Of a stretch of 32,399 bases of DNA, positions 1 to 8,037 are shown piece by piece. The translations under genes were made by a program, and so were the position numbers. How positions within the stretch are numbered: the stretch's first letter is position 1; every line of letters begins with the position of its first letter. The notes beneath the pieces were generated by a model. That model was not told the DNA's origin. It did not search any database and saw nothing but the letters and a program-made list of their open reading frames with translations. Source of the stretch: Campylobacterota bacterium (lineage in GTDB: Bacteria; Campylobacterota; Campylobacteria; Campylobacterales; Sulfurovaceae); contig DSDW01000091.1 in the NCBI GenBank assembly GCA_011048515.1, forward strand, positions 1 to 32,399, read 5' to 3'.

Positions 1-13
1 ATATTAAGTAGGA

Positions 14-310
14 ATGATTTTGAGAAAAAAAAGAGTTGAACGTACCATTGCAGGAGACCATTCACACGTCTGCTTTAAGCCGTGTGGGGTACAGAGAAAG
101 TTTCTAGAGCGTGTAGCTTTGGATGAAGATGAGATGGAGGCGATCCGTCTCAGTGACTTCGAGGGACTTTATCAGCAGGAGTGCGCCGACCGTATGGGTA
201 TCTCCAGAACGACATTTTCGAGGATCATAGAGCGGGCCCATAAAAAAGTGGCTGATGTGCTTTTGCATCAAAAAGCACTGGTAATGATGACAGAATATAA
301 TGAAGGATAA
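14..310 (+). CDS. DUF134/UPF0251 family putative DNA-binding protein
   Basis: 98 aa ORF with helix-turn-helix-like 'QQECADRMGISRTTFSRIIERAHKKVADVL' and N-terminal 'CFKPCGVQRKFLERVALDEDEMEAIRLSD', typical of DUF134 proteins; followed by NifX-like genes. Confidence 0.85.
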   Translation: MILRKKRVERTIAGDHSHVCFKPCGVQRKFLERVALDEDEMEAIRLSDFEGLYQQECADRMGISRTTFSRIIERAHKKVADVLLHQKALVMMTEYNEG

Positions 311-313
311 AGA

Positions 314-739
314 ATGAAAATAGCGATACCGGTAAAGATGAACAGAGAGAACCCTGCGGTTGCACCGCTTTTCGGAAAAGCGAAATGGTTTGCTTTTATA
401 GAGAAAGGGAAAGTAGAGATCAAAGCCAATCCTGCACAGGGAGGACAGGCTGTGATCAGTTGGTTTGCTGATGAAGGTGTCGATACGGTCATTATGCAGG
501 AGATGGGAATCTCTCCCTATCAGATGATACGGTCGCATGGCGGCATGAAGATCTATCACAGCGGTTTTGAGAGGATCCTTCTTAACGACCTTATTAAAAA
601 GTTCGCAGACGGTGAACTTGAAATGCTCGATGATGCTAAAATGCAGGAGATCATCAAACATCACGAGGGGAGACACTCCCATGATGACCATCACCATCAT
701 GAACATGAACATGAGCATGGGCATCACCATCACCACTGA
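314..739 (+). CDS. NifB/NifX-type (dinitrogenase iron-molybdenum cofactor-like) domain protein with His-rich C-terminal tail
   Basis: 'MKIAIPVKMNRENPAVAPLFGKAKWFAFIE...' matches the NifX/DRAF fold; tail 'HHEGRHSHDDHHHHEHEHEHGHHHHH'; starts 4 nt after the DUF134 stop. Confidence 0.8.
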   Translation: MKIAIPVKMNRENPAVAPLFGKAKWFAFIEKGKVEIKANPAQGGQAVISWFADEGVDTVIMQEMGISPYQMIRSHGGMKIYHSGFERILLNDLIKKFADGELEMLDDAKMQEIIKHHEGRHSHDDHHHHEHEHEHGHHHHH

Positions 740-787
740 GATACACAGAGTATCCGGCAATAATTCAAAGAAAAAGAAGGAGAAAAG

Positions 788-1153
788 ATGAGAGTAGTAT
801 TCCCCACAGATGAAAATATGGGTTATCTAAGTCAAAGAGGTGCGCATTTCGGTAAAGCCAAATACTATACCATCATTACGCTCGAAGCGGGAAAGATCAC
901 CGATGTTGAGTGTGTCTCGAACCCCGGTCACAGCGGAGGAGCCTGCGGCAATGCGGTAGCGAATATCATGGCGCTCAATCCTGACGCGCTGGTGGTCAGC
1001 GGTATCGGCGGTTCGCCGGCGGAAGGATTTGCCAAAGCGGGTCTTGATCTCTATATTGACCAGACGAGTCCTACCGTGGAGAAGTCCGTTGAGCTCCTGC
1101 TTGCGGGAAAACTGGAAAAGAGCAGCGGAAACGGAACCTGCTCTGTGCATTGA
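788..1153 (+). CDS. NifB/NifX family (DRAF) domain protein
   Basis: 'MRVVFPTDENMGYLSQRGAHFGKAKYYTIITLEAGKITDVECVSNPGHSGGACGNAVANIMALNPDALVVSGIGGSPAEGF' typical of the family; preceded by an AG-rich ribosome-binding site (aagaaggagaaaag). Confidence 0.82.
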   Translation: MRVVFPTDENMGYLSQRGAHFGKAKYYTIITLEAGKITDVECVSNPGHSGGACGNAVANIMALNPDALVVSGIGGSPAEGFAKAGLDLYIDQTSPTVEKSVELLLAGKLEKSSGNGTCSVH

Positions 1154-1168
1154 TAAAAGGAAGTTGTT

Positions 1169-1711
1169 ATGAAATATATCGCAGCGATACTGGCCTTTGC
1201 CTTTCTTGTGTTTCTGGTGAAAGTAGGCGTTGATAGTACTGCCAAAAAGAGCAGTAAAAGTGTGCGTCTGGAGTGCCACAAGAAGAGCACGGTCTTTGAG
1301 CGTGTGTATGACCAGGCTCTGATCAAAGAGGTGCAGCGTGCCTTGCAGAAGGGGGAGTTCGAACTTCTCTCCCATGCGAAAAAAGCGCAGTACATGGAGA
1401 GCAAACTCTTTGAATATGTGGACATGAAAGAGGTTGATGCTATGGTCAAGAATGCTTTGGCTGCCTACAAGGATCCCCAGGCTCAAAGCACTACCCCGGT
1501 CACCATCGACTACTTTGTCTATGAGAATGACAAGGACGATCCGGGCAAAAAAACCAAAGAGAGCAAACTCTTTGCGGGGTATCTGCATTTCAAAGTATTG
1601 GTAGGCGGAGAGAGGATCTATGTGATCCAAATAGATTTTATGGATCTGCAAGGAAAAGATATACCCGAAAAGGTTGAGTGTGCCGTCCAATCTCTCATGA
1701 CGGCTTCATAG
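1169..1711 (+). CDS. conserved hypothetical protein with N-terminal membrane anchor
   Basis: 180 aa ORF with N-terminal hydrophobic segment 'MKYIAAILAFAFLVFLVKVGV'; aaaggaag ribosome-binding site upstream; co-directional and tightly spaced. Confidence 0.6.
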   Translation: MKYIAAILAFAFLVFLVKVGVDSTAKKSSKSVRLECHKKSTVFERVYDQALIKEVQRALQKGEFELLSHAKKAQYMESKLFEYVDMKEVDAMVKNALAAYKDPQAQSTTPVTIDYFVYENDKDDPGKKTKESKLFAGYLHFKVLVGGERIYVIQIDFMDLQGKDIPEKVECAVQSLMTAS

Positions 1712-1713
1712 TG

Positions 1714-2205
1714 ATGTTTGCGTTGAAACCCGTCGCTACGATACGTTCGCCCTTTTGCGAACTTGTCAATATGCCCGTACAGCCGAAAGGAGCCAAAGAT
1801 GTCTATGCCACGATCGAGTTCGATAGAGCGTATGAAGAGGGGCTGAAGGACCTTGACGGCTTCTCTCATCTCTATCTGATCTATTACTTTCATAAGGTGA
1901 AAGAACCGAAGCTCAGTGTGGTCCCTTTCAATGACAAAACACAGACCCCAAGAGGGGTTTTTTCCACGAGAACACCGATGCATCCCAACAGTCTGGGGCT
2001 CTCCGTGGTGGAGCTTGTCAGTATAGAAGGAAATATCGTCACGATCAAAGGCGTGGATGTGCTGGACGGCACGCCACTTTTGGATATCAAGCCTTACATC
2101 GAGAATTTTGATAAGGTGGAGGGGGAAGTGAGATCGGGATGGATGAAGGCTTCAAAAGAGGAAGTGAGCGAGAAGAAATCAGATGATCGGTTTGTGCAGC
2201 AGTGA
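1714..2205 (+). CDS. trmO: tRNA (N6-threonylcarbamoyladenosine(37)-N6)-methyltransferase TrmO (TsaA/YaeB family)
   Basis: 'MFALKPVATIRSPF...QPKGAKDVYATIEFDRAYEEGLKDLDGFSHLYLIYYFHK...RGVFSTRTPMHPNSLGLSVVELVSIEGNIVTIKGVDVLDGTPLLDIKPYIENFD' is diagnostic; ATG at 1714 chosen over 1678 because it lies 2 nt after the upstream stop. Confidence 0.88.
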   Translation: MFALKPVATIRSPFCELVNMPVQPKGAKDVYATIEFDRAYEEGLKDLDGFSHLYLIYYFHKVKEPKLSVVPFNDKTQTPRGVFSTRTPMHPNSLGLSVVELVSIEGNIVTIKGVDVLDGTPLLDIKPYIENFDKVEGEVRSGWMKASKEEVSEKKSDDRFVQQ

Positions 2206-3425
2206 TGTTTAGACTTGATGATCCCAGAAACAATGCCAAAAATGTCCTGCATGCTTTTTTTTTGGCACTTGGTGTAACGATCGCGGAACCCTCGACCATC
2301 CTTCCTCTGATGGTGCACCACTTCAGTGACAGTGCGCTGATCGTAGGTATCTTCGCTTCACTGCTTCGCGGTGGTGCAGTAGTGGTGCAGCTCTATGCCG
2401 CATTCCATGCGCAGGCCTATGTGCACGTTCTGCCCTATCTGAGAAAGGTCTTTTTCTTCCGCTTTTTAAGCTGGCTGATGATCGGGGTGAGCATCCTCTT
2501 CCTGGGTGATGAAAAGCCCGGATTGACGCTTTTTTTCATAGGACTTGGACTCTTTTTCTTCTCTTTCAGTGCGGGATTCGGTGCGATCTACTTCAAAGAG
2601 CTTCAGGCAAAACTCTTCAGTCGGAAGTACCGGGGCAAAACGATGGCAAACCGCCAGATCGCAGGGGCAATCGCATCGATCATCAGCGGTGGCGTGGCAG
2701 GATATGTGCTCACCTGGTATGAAGCGCCCTACAACTATGCTGCACTTTTTATCATCAGCAGTCTTTTTATGGCGATCGGTTTTGTCGCTTTCGGGACGAT
2801 CAGCGAACCTCCCAAAGAGAATGTCTCCCTCAAAGAGAAGCATTTCAGATCATTTGTGGCCAATGCAGGGAAGATACTCAAAAGCGATAAGCGTCTGAGA
2901 GCGCAGATCTTTGTGATCCTTCTGGGGTACAGCTACTTTCTGGCGATGCCTTTTGTGATCCTGAATGCCAACGCTATACACACTTTGACAGGGTGGATGC
3001 TTGGCGGTTTTATCACACTTCAGATGGTAGGAAGTATTATAGGAAGCATGTTTCTGTGGAGAAGGCTGCATCACTATGAGCTGATGCTCACCCTGAGCCT
3101 CTCTTTGATGCTTCTGGCCTTTGTGATCGCACTCTTTGCCGAATCTTTGGCAAGCTATATGGTGATCTTTTTTCTTTTCGGTATTGCATTTGACGGATTC
3201 AAGATCAGTGAAATGAATCTGGTGATCGAGATCGCGCCTGAAGAGAAAAGGCCTGTCTATGCAGCGCTGCAGGTCAACATTACCTCGCTTGGGCTTTTCT
3301 TCCCTATAGTCGGAGGATTGCTGCTGAACCTGCTGGAGAGCTATACGATGATCTACCTGATCACGGTTTTTCTGCTGCTTGTGTCGATCTGGCTGAGCCT
3401 CAGGCTCAAAAGCAAAGAGCCATAG
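2202..3425 (+). CDS. MFS transporter
   Basis: 407 aa with multiple hydrophobic helices; GTG 2202 or ATG 2205 overlaps the trmO stop (TGATG). Confidence 0.8.
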   Translation: MMFRLDDPRNNAKNVLHAFFLALGVTIAEPSTILPLMVHHFSDSALIVGIFASLLRGGAVVVQLYAAFHAQAYVHVLPYLRKVFFFRFLSWLMIGVSILFLGDEKPGLTLFFIGLGLFFFSFSAGFGAIYFKELQAKLFSRKYRGKTMANRQIAGAIASIISGGVAGYVLTWYEAPYNYAALFIISSLFMAIGFVAFGTISEPPKENVSLKEKHFRSFVANAGKILKSDKRLRAQIFVILLGYSYFLAMPFVILNANAIHTLTGWMLGGFITLQMVGSIIGSMFLWRRLHHYELMLTLSLSLMLLAFVIALFAESLASYMVIFFLFGIAFDGFKISEMNLVIEIAPEEKRPVYAALQVNITSLGLFFPIVGGLLLNLLESYTMIYLITVFLLLVSIWLSLRLKSKEP

Positions 3426-3653
3426 AGATGATCGCTCGGCATGTCGATGCGCATTACATCCAGGGAAGCATAAGGGAAGTCATGCATTGAGATCATGCGA
3501 AGATAGGATTTTTCACACGTTTATGATAAAAAGATGCCTGGAAGTGCTGCAACCGAAACGATGTTGAAAAACGGGTTTTTGGCCTGATATATTCATTTTT
3601 TATCGTTTTTTAGATAAAATCACAGAATTTTAGTACTCAAATAAAGGAATGTA

Positions 3654-4946
3654 ATGAACATTACAGTAAAAAAAGTTGATGATGCGAACGCGGTCGTATC
3701 AGGTAAAATCGATAATGCACAGATCGAAAAAAATGTGGATAAGCTGGCAAAACAGGCAGCAAAGCAGGTAAAAGTAGACGGTTTCAGACCGGGTAAAGTG
3801 CCGGTATCCGTAGTCAAAAGTATTCACGGGGAAAAACTTCAGCAGGATGCCGAAGGCGAAGCGCTTAGAGAGTTCATCGATGCAGGGCTTAAAGAGGCAG
3901 AGATCGCTGCAGCGGATATGATCGGCCAACCGGGTTTCAAAAAGTACGAAAAGGGTGAGAACGAGATCGAAGTAGAGATCGAAATCTCATTGAGACCTAC
4001 ATTTGAAGCAGAAGGCTACAAAGAGGTAATGCCGAAATTTGAAAAACCGAAAGCTGACGAAAAAGCGATCGATGAGAAGATCGAGGAGATCCTTACTCAG
4101 CAGGCGCCATGGGTAAAGATCAAGAGAAAAAGAATGGTCAAAGAGGGTGATATGACCCTGATCGACTTTGAAGGTTTCCTTGACGGTGAAGCATTCGCAG
4201 GCGGGAAAGCGGAGAAGTTCAACCTCAAGATCGGTTCAGGCCAGTTTATCCCTGGATTTGAGGATCAGATTGTTGGCATGAAGTATGAGGAGGAGAGAAC
4301 GATCAAAGTTACTTTCCCTGAAAACTACCAGTCGGCTGACCTTGCAGGGAAAGAAGCAGAGTTCAAAGTAACACTCCATGAGATCCAGGAGCAGGTACCT
4401 GAAGAGTTGACCGATGAAATGGCACAGAAACTTCTTGGCGGAGAAGAGGGTGCGACGGTTGAAACACTTAAAGAGAGAATCAGAAATCAGCTTGAAAGAG
4501 AAGAGGTCTCCAAGCTTTACCACAGTGAGCTCAAGCCGAAAATCGTCGAGGCACTGGTAGAGAAGTTCGACTTTGCATTGCCGCGCAACATCGTGGAGCA
4601 GGAGATCGATGCCAAGATCAACCAGAGAGCACAGGAGATGAGCGAAGAGGAGCTTAACGAGTATAAGGAGAACCCTGAAAAGATAGAAGCACTCCGTGAC
4701 GAGGTAAGAGCGGATGCTGAAGCAAGTGTCAAGGCTACATTCATCGTAGACGCGCTTGCGAGGAAAGAGGGTGTCACCGTGGGAGACCAGGAAGTATCCC
4801 AGGCACTTTACTATGAAGCGATGATGTCAGGGCAGGATCCGCAGGCGATCATCAAGTACTATGAAGAGCGCAACCTTCTCCCGGCGATCAAGATGGGAAT
4901 GATCGAAGACAAACTCTTCGGAAAACTTCTCGGACTGGATGACTAA
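3654..4946 (+). CDS. tig: trigger factor (ribosome-associated peptidyl-prolyl isomerase)
   Basis: 'VDGFRPGKVPVSVVK' ribosome-binding signature, FKBP-like middle domain 'GDMTLIDFEGFLDGEAFAGGKAEKFNLKIGSGQFIPGFEDQIVGM', full length 430 aa. Confidence 0.95.
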   Translation: MNITVKKVDDANAVVSGKIDNAQIEKNVDKLAKQAAKQVKVDGFRPGKVPVSVVKSIHGEKLQQDAEGEALREFIDAGLKEAEIAAADMIGQPGFKKYEKGENEIEVEIEISLRPTFEAEGYKEVMPKFEKPKADEKAIDEKIEEILTQQAPWVKIKRKRMVKEGDMTLIDFEGFLDGEAFAGGKAEKFNLKIGSGQFIPGFEDQIVGMKYEEERTIKVTFPENYQSADLAGKEAEFKVTLHEIQEQVPEELTDEMAQKLLGGEEGATVETLKERIRNQLEREEVSKLYHSELKPKIVEALVEKFDFALPRNIVEQEIDAKINQRAQEMSEEELNEYKENPEKIEALRDEVRADAEASVKATFIVDALARKEGVTVGDQEVSQALYYEAMMSGQDPQAIIKYYEERNLLPAIKMGMIEDKLFGKLLGLDD

Positions 4947-4954
4947 TCATTTTA

Positions 4955-5072
4955 GATAGTAAATAGTGGGGAGCAGGTAGTAGATAAGGCAGGGTTGCCA
5001 AAGGCAACCCTCTATCGGATAAAAGCATTTTTTAATGCTTACCAGATCTACTATCTACTATTTCCTACCCCT
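4955..5072. repeat. palindromic double-hairpin element, copy 1 (tig-clpP intergenic)
   Basis: gggttgcc-aaa-ggcaaccc (4992-5010) followed by aagcatt-tttt-aatgctt (5023-5040); flanked by imperfect inverted arms (agtggggagcaggtagtagat / atctactatctactatttcctacccc). Confidence 0.7.
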
Positions 5073-5162
5073 TATCTCTCTTTTTCTATTAATAAATTTA
5101 GTGTATATTTAACTAGTTTTTTAGTACTATATTTCACTATATACTTACACAAAGGTGACCAA

Positions 5163-5750
5163 ATGAGTTATATTCCATATGTTGTAGAACAGACCGGCAG
5201 AGGTGAAAGATCATATGATATCTATTCGCGCCTGCTTAAGGACCGTATCATTATGCTCAGCGGGGAGGTAAACGATGCCGTAGCCTCTACGATCGTTGCA
5301 CAGATGCTTTTCCTGGAAGCGCAGGACCCTGACAAAGATATCTATTTTTATATCAATTCACCGGGTGGTGTGATCACAGCGGGGATGTCGATCTTTGATA
5401 CGATGAACTATATCAAGCCTGATGTAGTCACGATCTGTATGGGACAGGCCGCATCCATGGGTGCTTTTCTGCTCTCTTCAGGGACTCCGGGTAAACGCTA
5501 TGCATTGCCCCATGCACGTATTATGATCCACCAGCCTCTGGGCGGGGCGCAGGGACAGTCGACGGATATTCAGATCCAGGCAAAAGAGATCCAGAGATTG
5601 AAGGATACTCTCAATGAGATTCTGGCAAAACAGACAGGAAAAACACTCAAAAAGATCGAAAAAGATACAGACAGAGATTTCTTCATGTCTTCGGAAGAGG
5701 CGGTAGAGTATGGTCTTATCGACAAAGTCCTGGAAAAAAGTTTTTCATAA
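5163..5750 (+). CDS. clpP: ATP-dependent Clp protease proteolytic subunit
   Basis: '[38 protein letters not shown]...[18 protein letters not shown]...[14 protein letters not shown]...[10 protein letters not shown]'; ATG 5163 with aaaggtgacc upstream; the ORF-track extension from 4995 reads through the repeat and is rejected. Confidence 0.96.
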   Translation: MSYIPYVVEQTGRGERSYDIYSRLLKDRIIMLSGEVNDAVASTIVAQMLFLEAQDPDKDIYFYINSPGGVITAGMSIFDTMNYIKPDVVTICMGQAASMGAFLLSSGTPGKRYALPHARIMIHQPLGGAQGQSTDIQIQAKEIQRLKDTLNEILAKQTGKTLKKIEKDTDRDFFMSSEEAVEYGLIDKVLEKSFS

Positions 5751-5759
5751 GAAGCGGAT

Positions 5760-6272
5760 ATGATAAGAGAGATAGTTGTATATCCGGATAAGAGGTTGAA
5801 ACTCGTCTCCAGAGAGGTGGAGGAGTTTAACGGTGCATTGCATGATCTGCTGGATGATATGTATGATACAATGGTTCAAAGCAACGGTGTAGGGCTTGCG
5901 GCGATACAGGTCGGTGTTGATCAGAGGGTACTGATCATCAATGAACCGGACGAGAATGATGCGCAGCGTAAAGAGAATACCCTGGAGATGATCAACCCGG
6001 TGATCATCGAAAGAAACGGTGCTACAAAATACCAGGAGGGGTGTCTCTCTGTTCCCGGATACTATGATGAAGTAGAGCGCTATAAATATGTCAAAGTGGA
6101 ATACTTTGACAGACACGGACAATCGCAAACGATAGAGGATGACGGTTTTCTGGCTATCGCGATGCAGCATGAGATGGATCACCTTGACGGAAAGGTGTTT
6201 GTCGAAAAGCTCTCCTTTACAAAACGCAAACGTTTTGAGAAAGACTGGAAAAAACGCCAGAAAACCTCCTGA
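5760..6272 (+). CDS. def: peptide deformylase
   Basis: Motifs GVGLAAIQVG, EGCLSVPG and QHEMDHLDG; 9 nt after clpP. Confidence 0.95.
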   Translation: MIREIVVYPDKRLKLVSREVEEFNGALHDLLDDMYDTMVQSNGVGLAAIQVGVDQRVLIINEPDENDAQRKENTLEMINPVIIERNGATKYQEGCLSVPGYYDEVERYKYVKVEYFDRHGQSQTIEDDGFLAIAMQHEMDHLDGKVFVEKLSFTKRKRFEKDWKKRQKTS

Positions 6273-6284
6273 TAGGCAGAAGAG

Positions 6285-6372
6285 AGTAGGGGGTAAGTAG
6301 CAGGTAAAGCAGGGTTGCCAAAAGCAACCTTCTATCAGATAAAAGCATTTTCTAAATGCTTACCAAACCTTT
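6285..6372. repeat. palindromic double-hairpin element, copy 2 (def-gdhA intergenic)
   Basis: 'gcagggttgccaaaagcaaccttctatcagataaaagcattttctaaatgcttacca' is nearly identical to copy 1 (gcagggttgccaaaggcaaccctctatcggataaaagcattttttaatgcttacca); hairpins 6313-6329 and 6343-6361. Confidence 0.75.
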
Positions 6373-6392
6373 TGCCCCCACGGCTACACTTC

Positions 6393-6546
6393 GTTCCGAC
6401 TTGCCTTCAAAGGTGCATTTTGCACAACTTTTTCGGTTCCGAGCTTACAAAAGAAAAGCAGTTTGCTTTTGCTTAACAGCTCTCATAGTTCCGAAGCTAC
6501 AAACGACAAACTGTTGTCGTTTGCTTCACGCTTCTCATCTACTACT
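6393..6546. repeat. tandem array of three diverged hairpin units starting with gttccga
   Basis: gttccga at 6393, 6436 and 6488; hairpins gtgca-ttt-tgcac (6413-6425), aaaagca-gtt-tgctttt (6454-6470) and caaacgacaa-actg-ttgtcgtttg (6500-6523). Confidence 0.65.
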
Positions 6547-6551
6547 TGAAT

Positions 6552-7901
6552 TTATACCCCCTGAGCGACCATGGCTTTTGCGACACGTTTAAACCCGAGG
6601 ATATTGGCTCCGGCAGCCAGGTCCATATCGAGGTTATACTCATCACAGATTTTTTTGATATCTTTGTAGATCTTTGACATGATCTCTTGAAGTTTCTGGT
6701 CGATCTCTTCGGGACTCCAGTAGTTGAATGCACTGTTTTGGCTCATCTCAAGTACGGAGACCGCGACGCCTCCCGCATTGGCAGCTTTTGCCGGGGCAAA
6801 GAGAATCTGATGCTTCATAAATAGTTCGATGCCCTGCGTAGTGGTAGGCATATTGGCTCCCTCGGCGATGATCTTAACATCATTGTCTATGAGCTTCTTA
6901 GCACTCTCCTCCCCGAGTTCGTTTTGCGTTGCGCAAGGGAAAGCGGCAAAACAGGGGATATCCCATACATAGCTCCCCCCTTGATAATCTTCTCTTTTGA
7001 CATAGGCGGCTGTTTTTTTCTCTTCTGCATAGAGTTCCAGAGAAGCACGCTGTTCCAGCTTGATCTGCTTGAGCAGAGCGAGGTCGATACCGTTGGGGTC
7101 ATGGATCGTTCCTTTCGAGTCAGAACAGGTCACGGGGATCGCGCCGATATCATATAGCTTTTCGATCGCATGGATCGCCACATTGCCGCTGCCGCTGATG
7201 GTACAGATCTTTCCTTTGAGTGTTTCGCCCATATCCTCAAGAAGCGTCTGTGTAAAGTAGACCAGGCCATACCCCGTAGCGGAGATCCTTCCCTCGCTGC
7301 CGCCCAGTGCTATAGGCTTTGAGGTGATAATGCTGTCATAGCTGTTGGTAAGCATTTTATACTGGCCGAAGAGGTAGCCAACTTCACGCTCCCCTACGCC
7401 GATATCTCCCCCCAGGATATCGATATCCTCCCCGATACTGTTGTAGAAGGCTGTCATAAAGGCTTGGCAGAACTTCATGATCTCCTGGTCGCTTTTCCCT
7501 TTGGGATCAAAGTCGGCACCGCCTTTTGCTCCGCCGATGTGCAGCCCGGTAATCGCATTTTTGAAGATCTGCTCAAAGGCAAGAAATTTCAGGATATCAG
7601 GATTGACCGATGGATGGAACCGTACGCCGCCTTTGTAGGGGCCAAGTGCGTTGTTGAACTGGATACGGTAGCCATTGTTGACATGGATACGGTTTTTGTC
7701 ATCCAACCATTCGATCTTGAAGCGGATCTCTCTGTTGGGAGAGATGATCCTTTCGATGATATTGTGCTCGATATATTCCGGGTTTTTTTTGATGAACGGC
7801 TTGATGGAGGTAAGTACCTCTTCGATCGCCTGAAAAAACGTTGTATCCCCCACGCAGTTGGTTCCCCTTGCGATTTCCATAGCCTGCTGAATATAGTTCA
7901 A
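6552..7901 (-). CDS. gdhA: NADP-specific glutamate dehydrogenase
   Basis: 449 aa; 'RIQFNNALGPYKGGVRFHPSVN', 'GGAKGGADFDPKGKSD', 'NAGGVAVSVLEMSQNS' signatures. Confidence 0.96.
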   Translation of the reverse strand: MNYIQQAMEIARGTNCVGDTTFFQAIEEVLTSIKPFIKKNPEYIEHNIIERIISPNREIRFKIEWLDDKNRIHVNNGYRIQFNNALGPYKGGVRFHPSVNPDILKFLAFEQIFKNAITGLHIGGAKGGADFDPKGKSDQEIMKFCQAFMTAFYNSIGEDIDILGGDIGVGEREVGYLFGQYKMLTNSYDSIITSKPIALGGSEGRISATGYGLVYFTQTLLEDMGETLKGKICTISGSGNVAIHAIEKLYDIGAIPVTCSDSKGTIHDPNGIDLALLKQIKLEQRASLELYAEEKKTAAYVKREDYQGGSYVWDIPCFAAFPCATQNELGEESAKKLIDNDVKIIAEGANMPTTTQGIELFMKHQILFAPAKAANAGGVAVSVLEMSQNSAFNYWSPEEIDQKLQEIMSKIYKDIKKICDEYNLDMDLAAGANILGFKRVAKAMVAQGV

Positions 7902-8037
7902 ATCTTATCCTTTGTTGTAAAATCTATAGAGTATTATAGTACATATCGGTCATAGATACAGCATGATATTTTTTTAATAAATATGACAATATGACATTTT
8001 TTTGAAACCCCAGGTCTATCTTTGCCATACTTATCCT

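Noticed and set aside
104-760. 218-aa minus-strand ORF (MPDTLCISVVMVMPMLMFMFMMVM...)
   Set aside because: Antisense to the DUF134 and NifX-like genes; the Met/Val-rich start is simply the reverse complement of the His-rich tail codons.
827-1690. 287-aa minus-strand ORF
   Set aside because: Antisense to two well-supported genes, with no recognisable domain; long antisense ORF from codon bias.
4992-5040. Simple rho-independent terminator for tig
   Set aside because: The hairpins are not followed by a clear U-tract and the same sequence recurs at another locus, so a repeat element explains it better, although it may still act in termination.
4995-5162. N-terminal extension of clpP in the ORF track
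   Set aside because: It translates the intergenic hairpin repeat; the conserved ClpP start [11 protein letters not shown] with a ribosome-binding site is at 5163.
6393-6546. Possible CRISPR array
   Set aside because: Units are only about 70% identical, are directly adjacent without unique spacers, and no cas genes are nearby.
6356-6592. 78-aa plus-strand ORF across the hairpin array
   Set aside because: Covers palindromic repeats and runs into the gdhA 3' end; no ribosome-binding site or domain.
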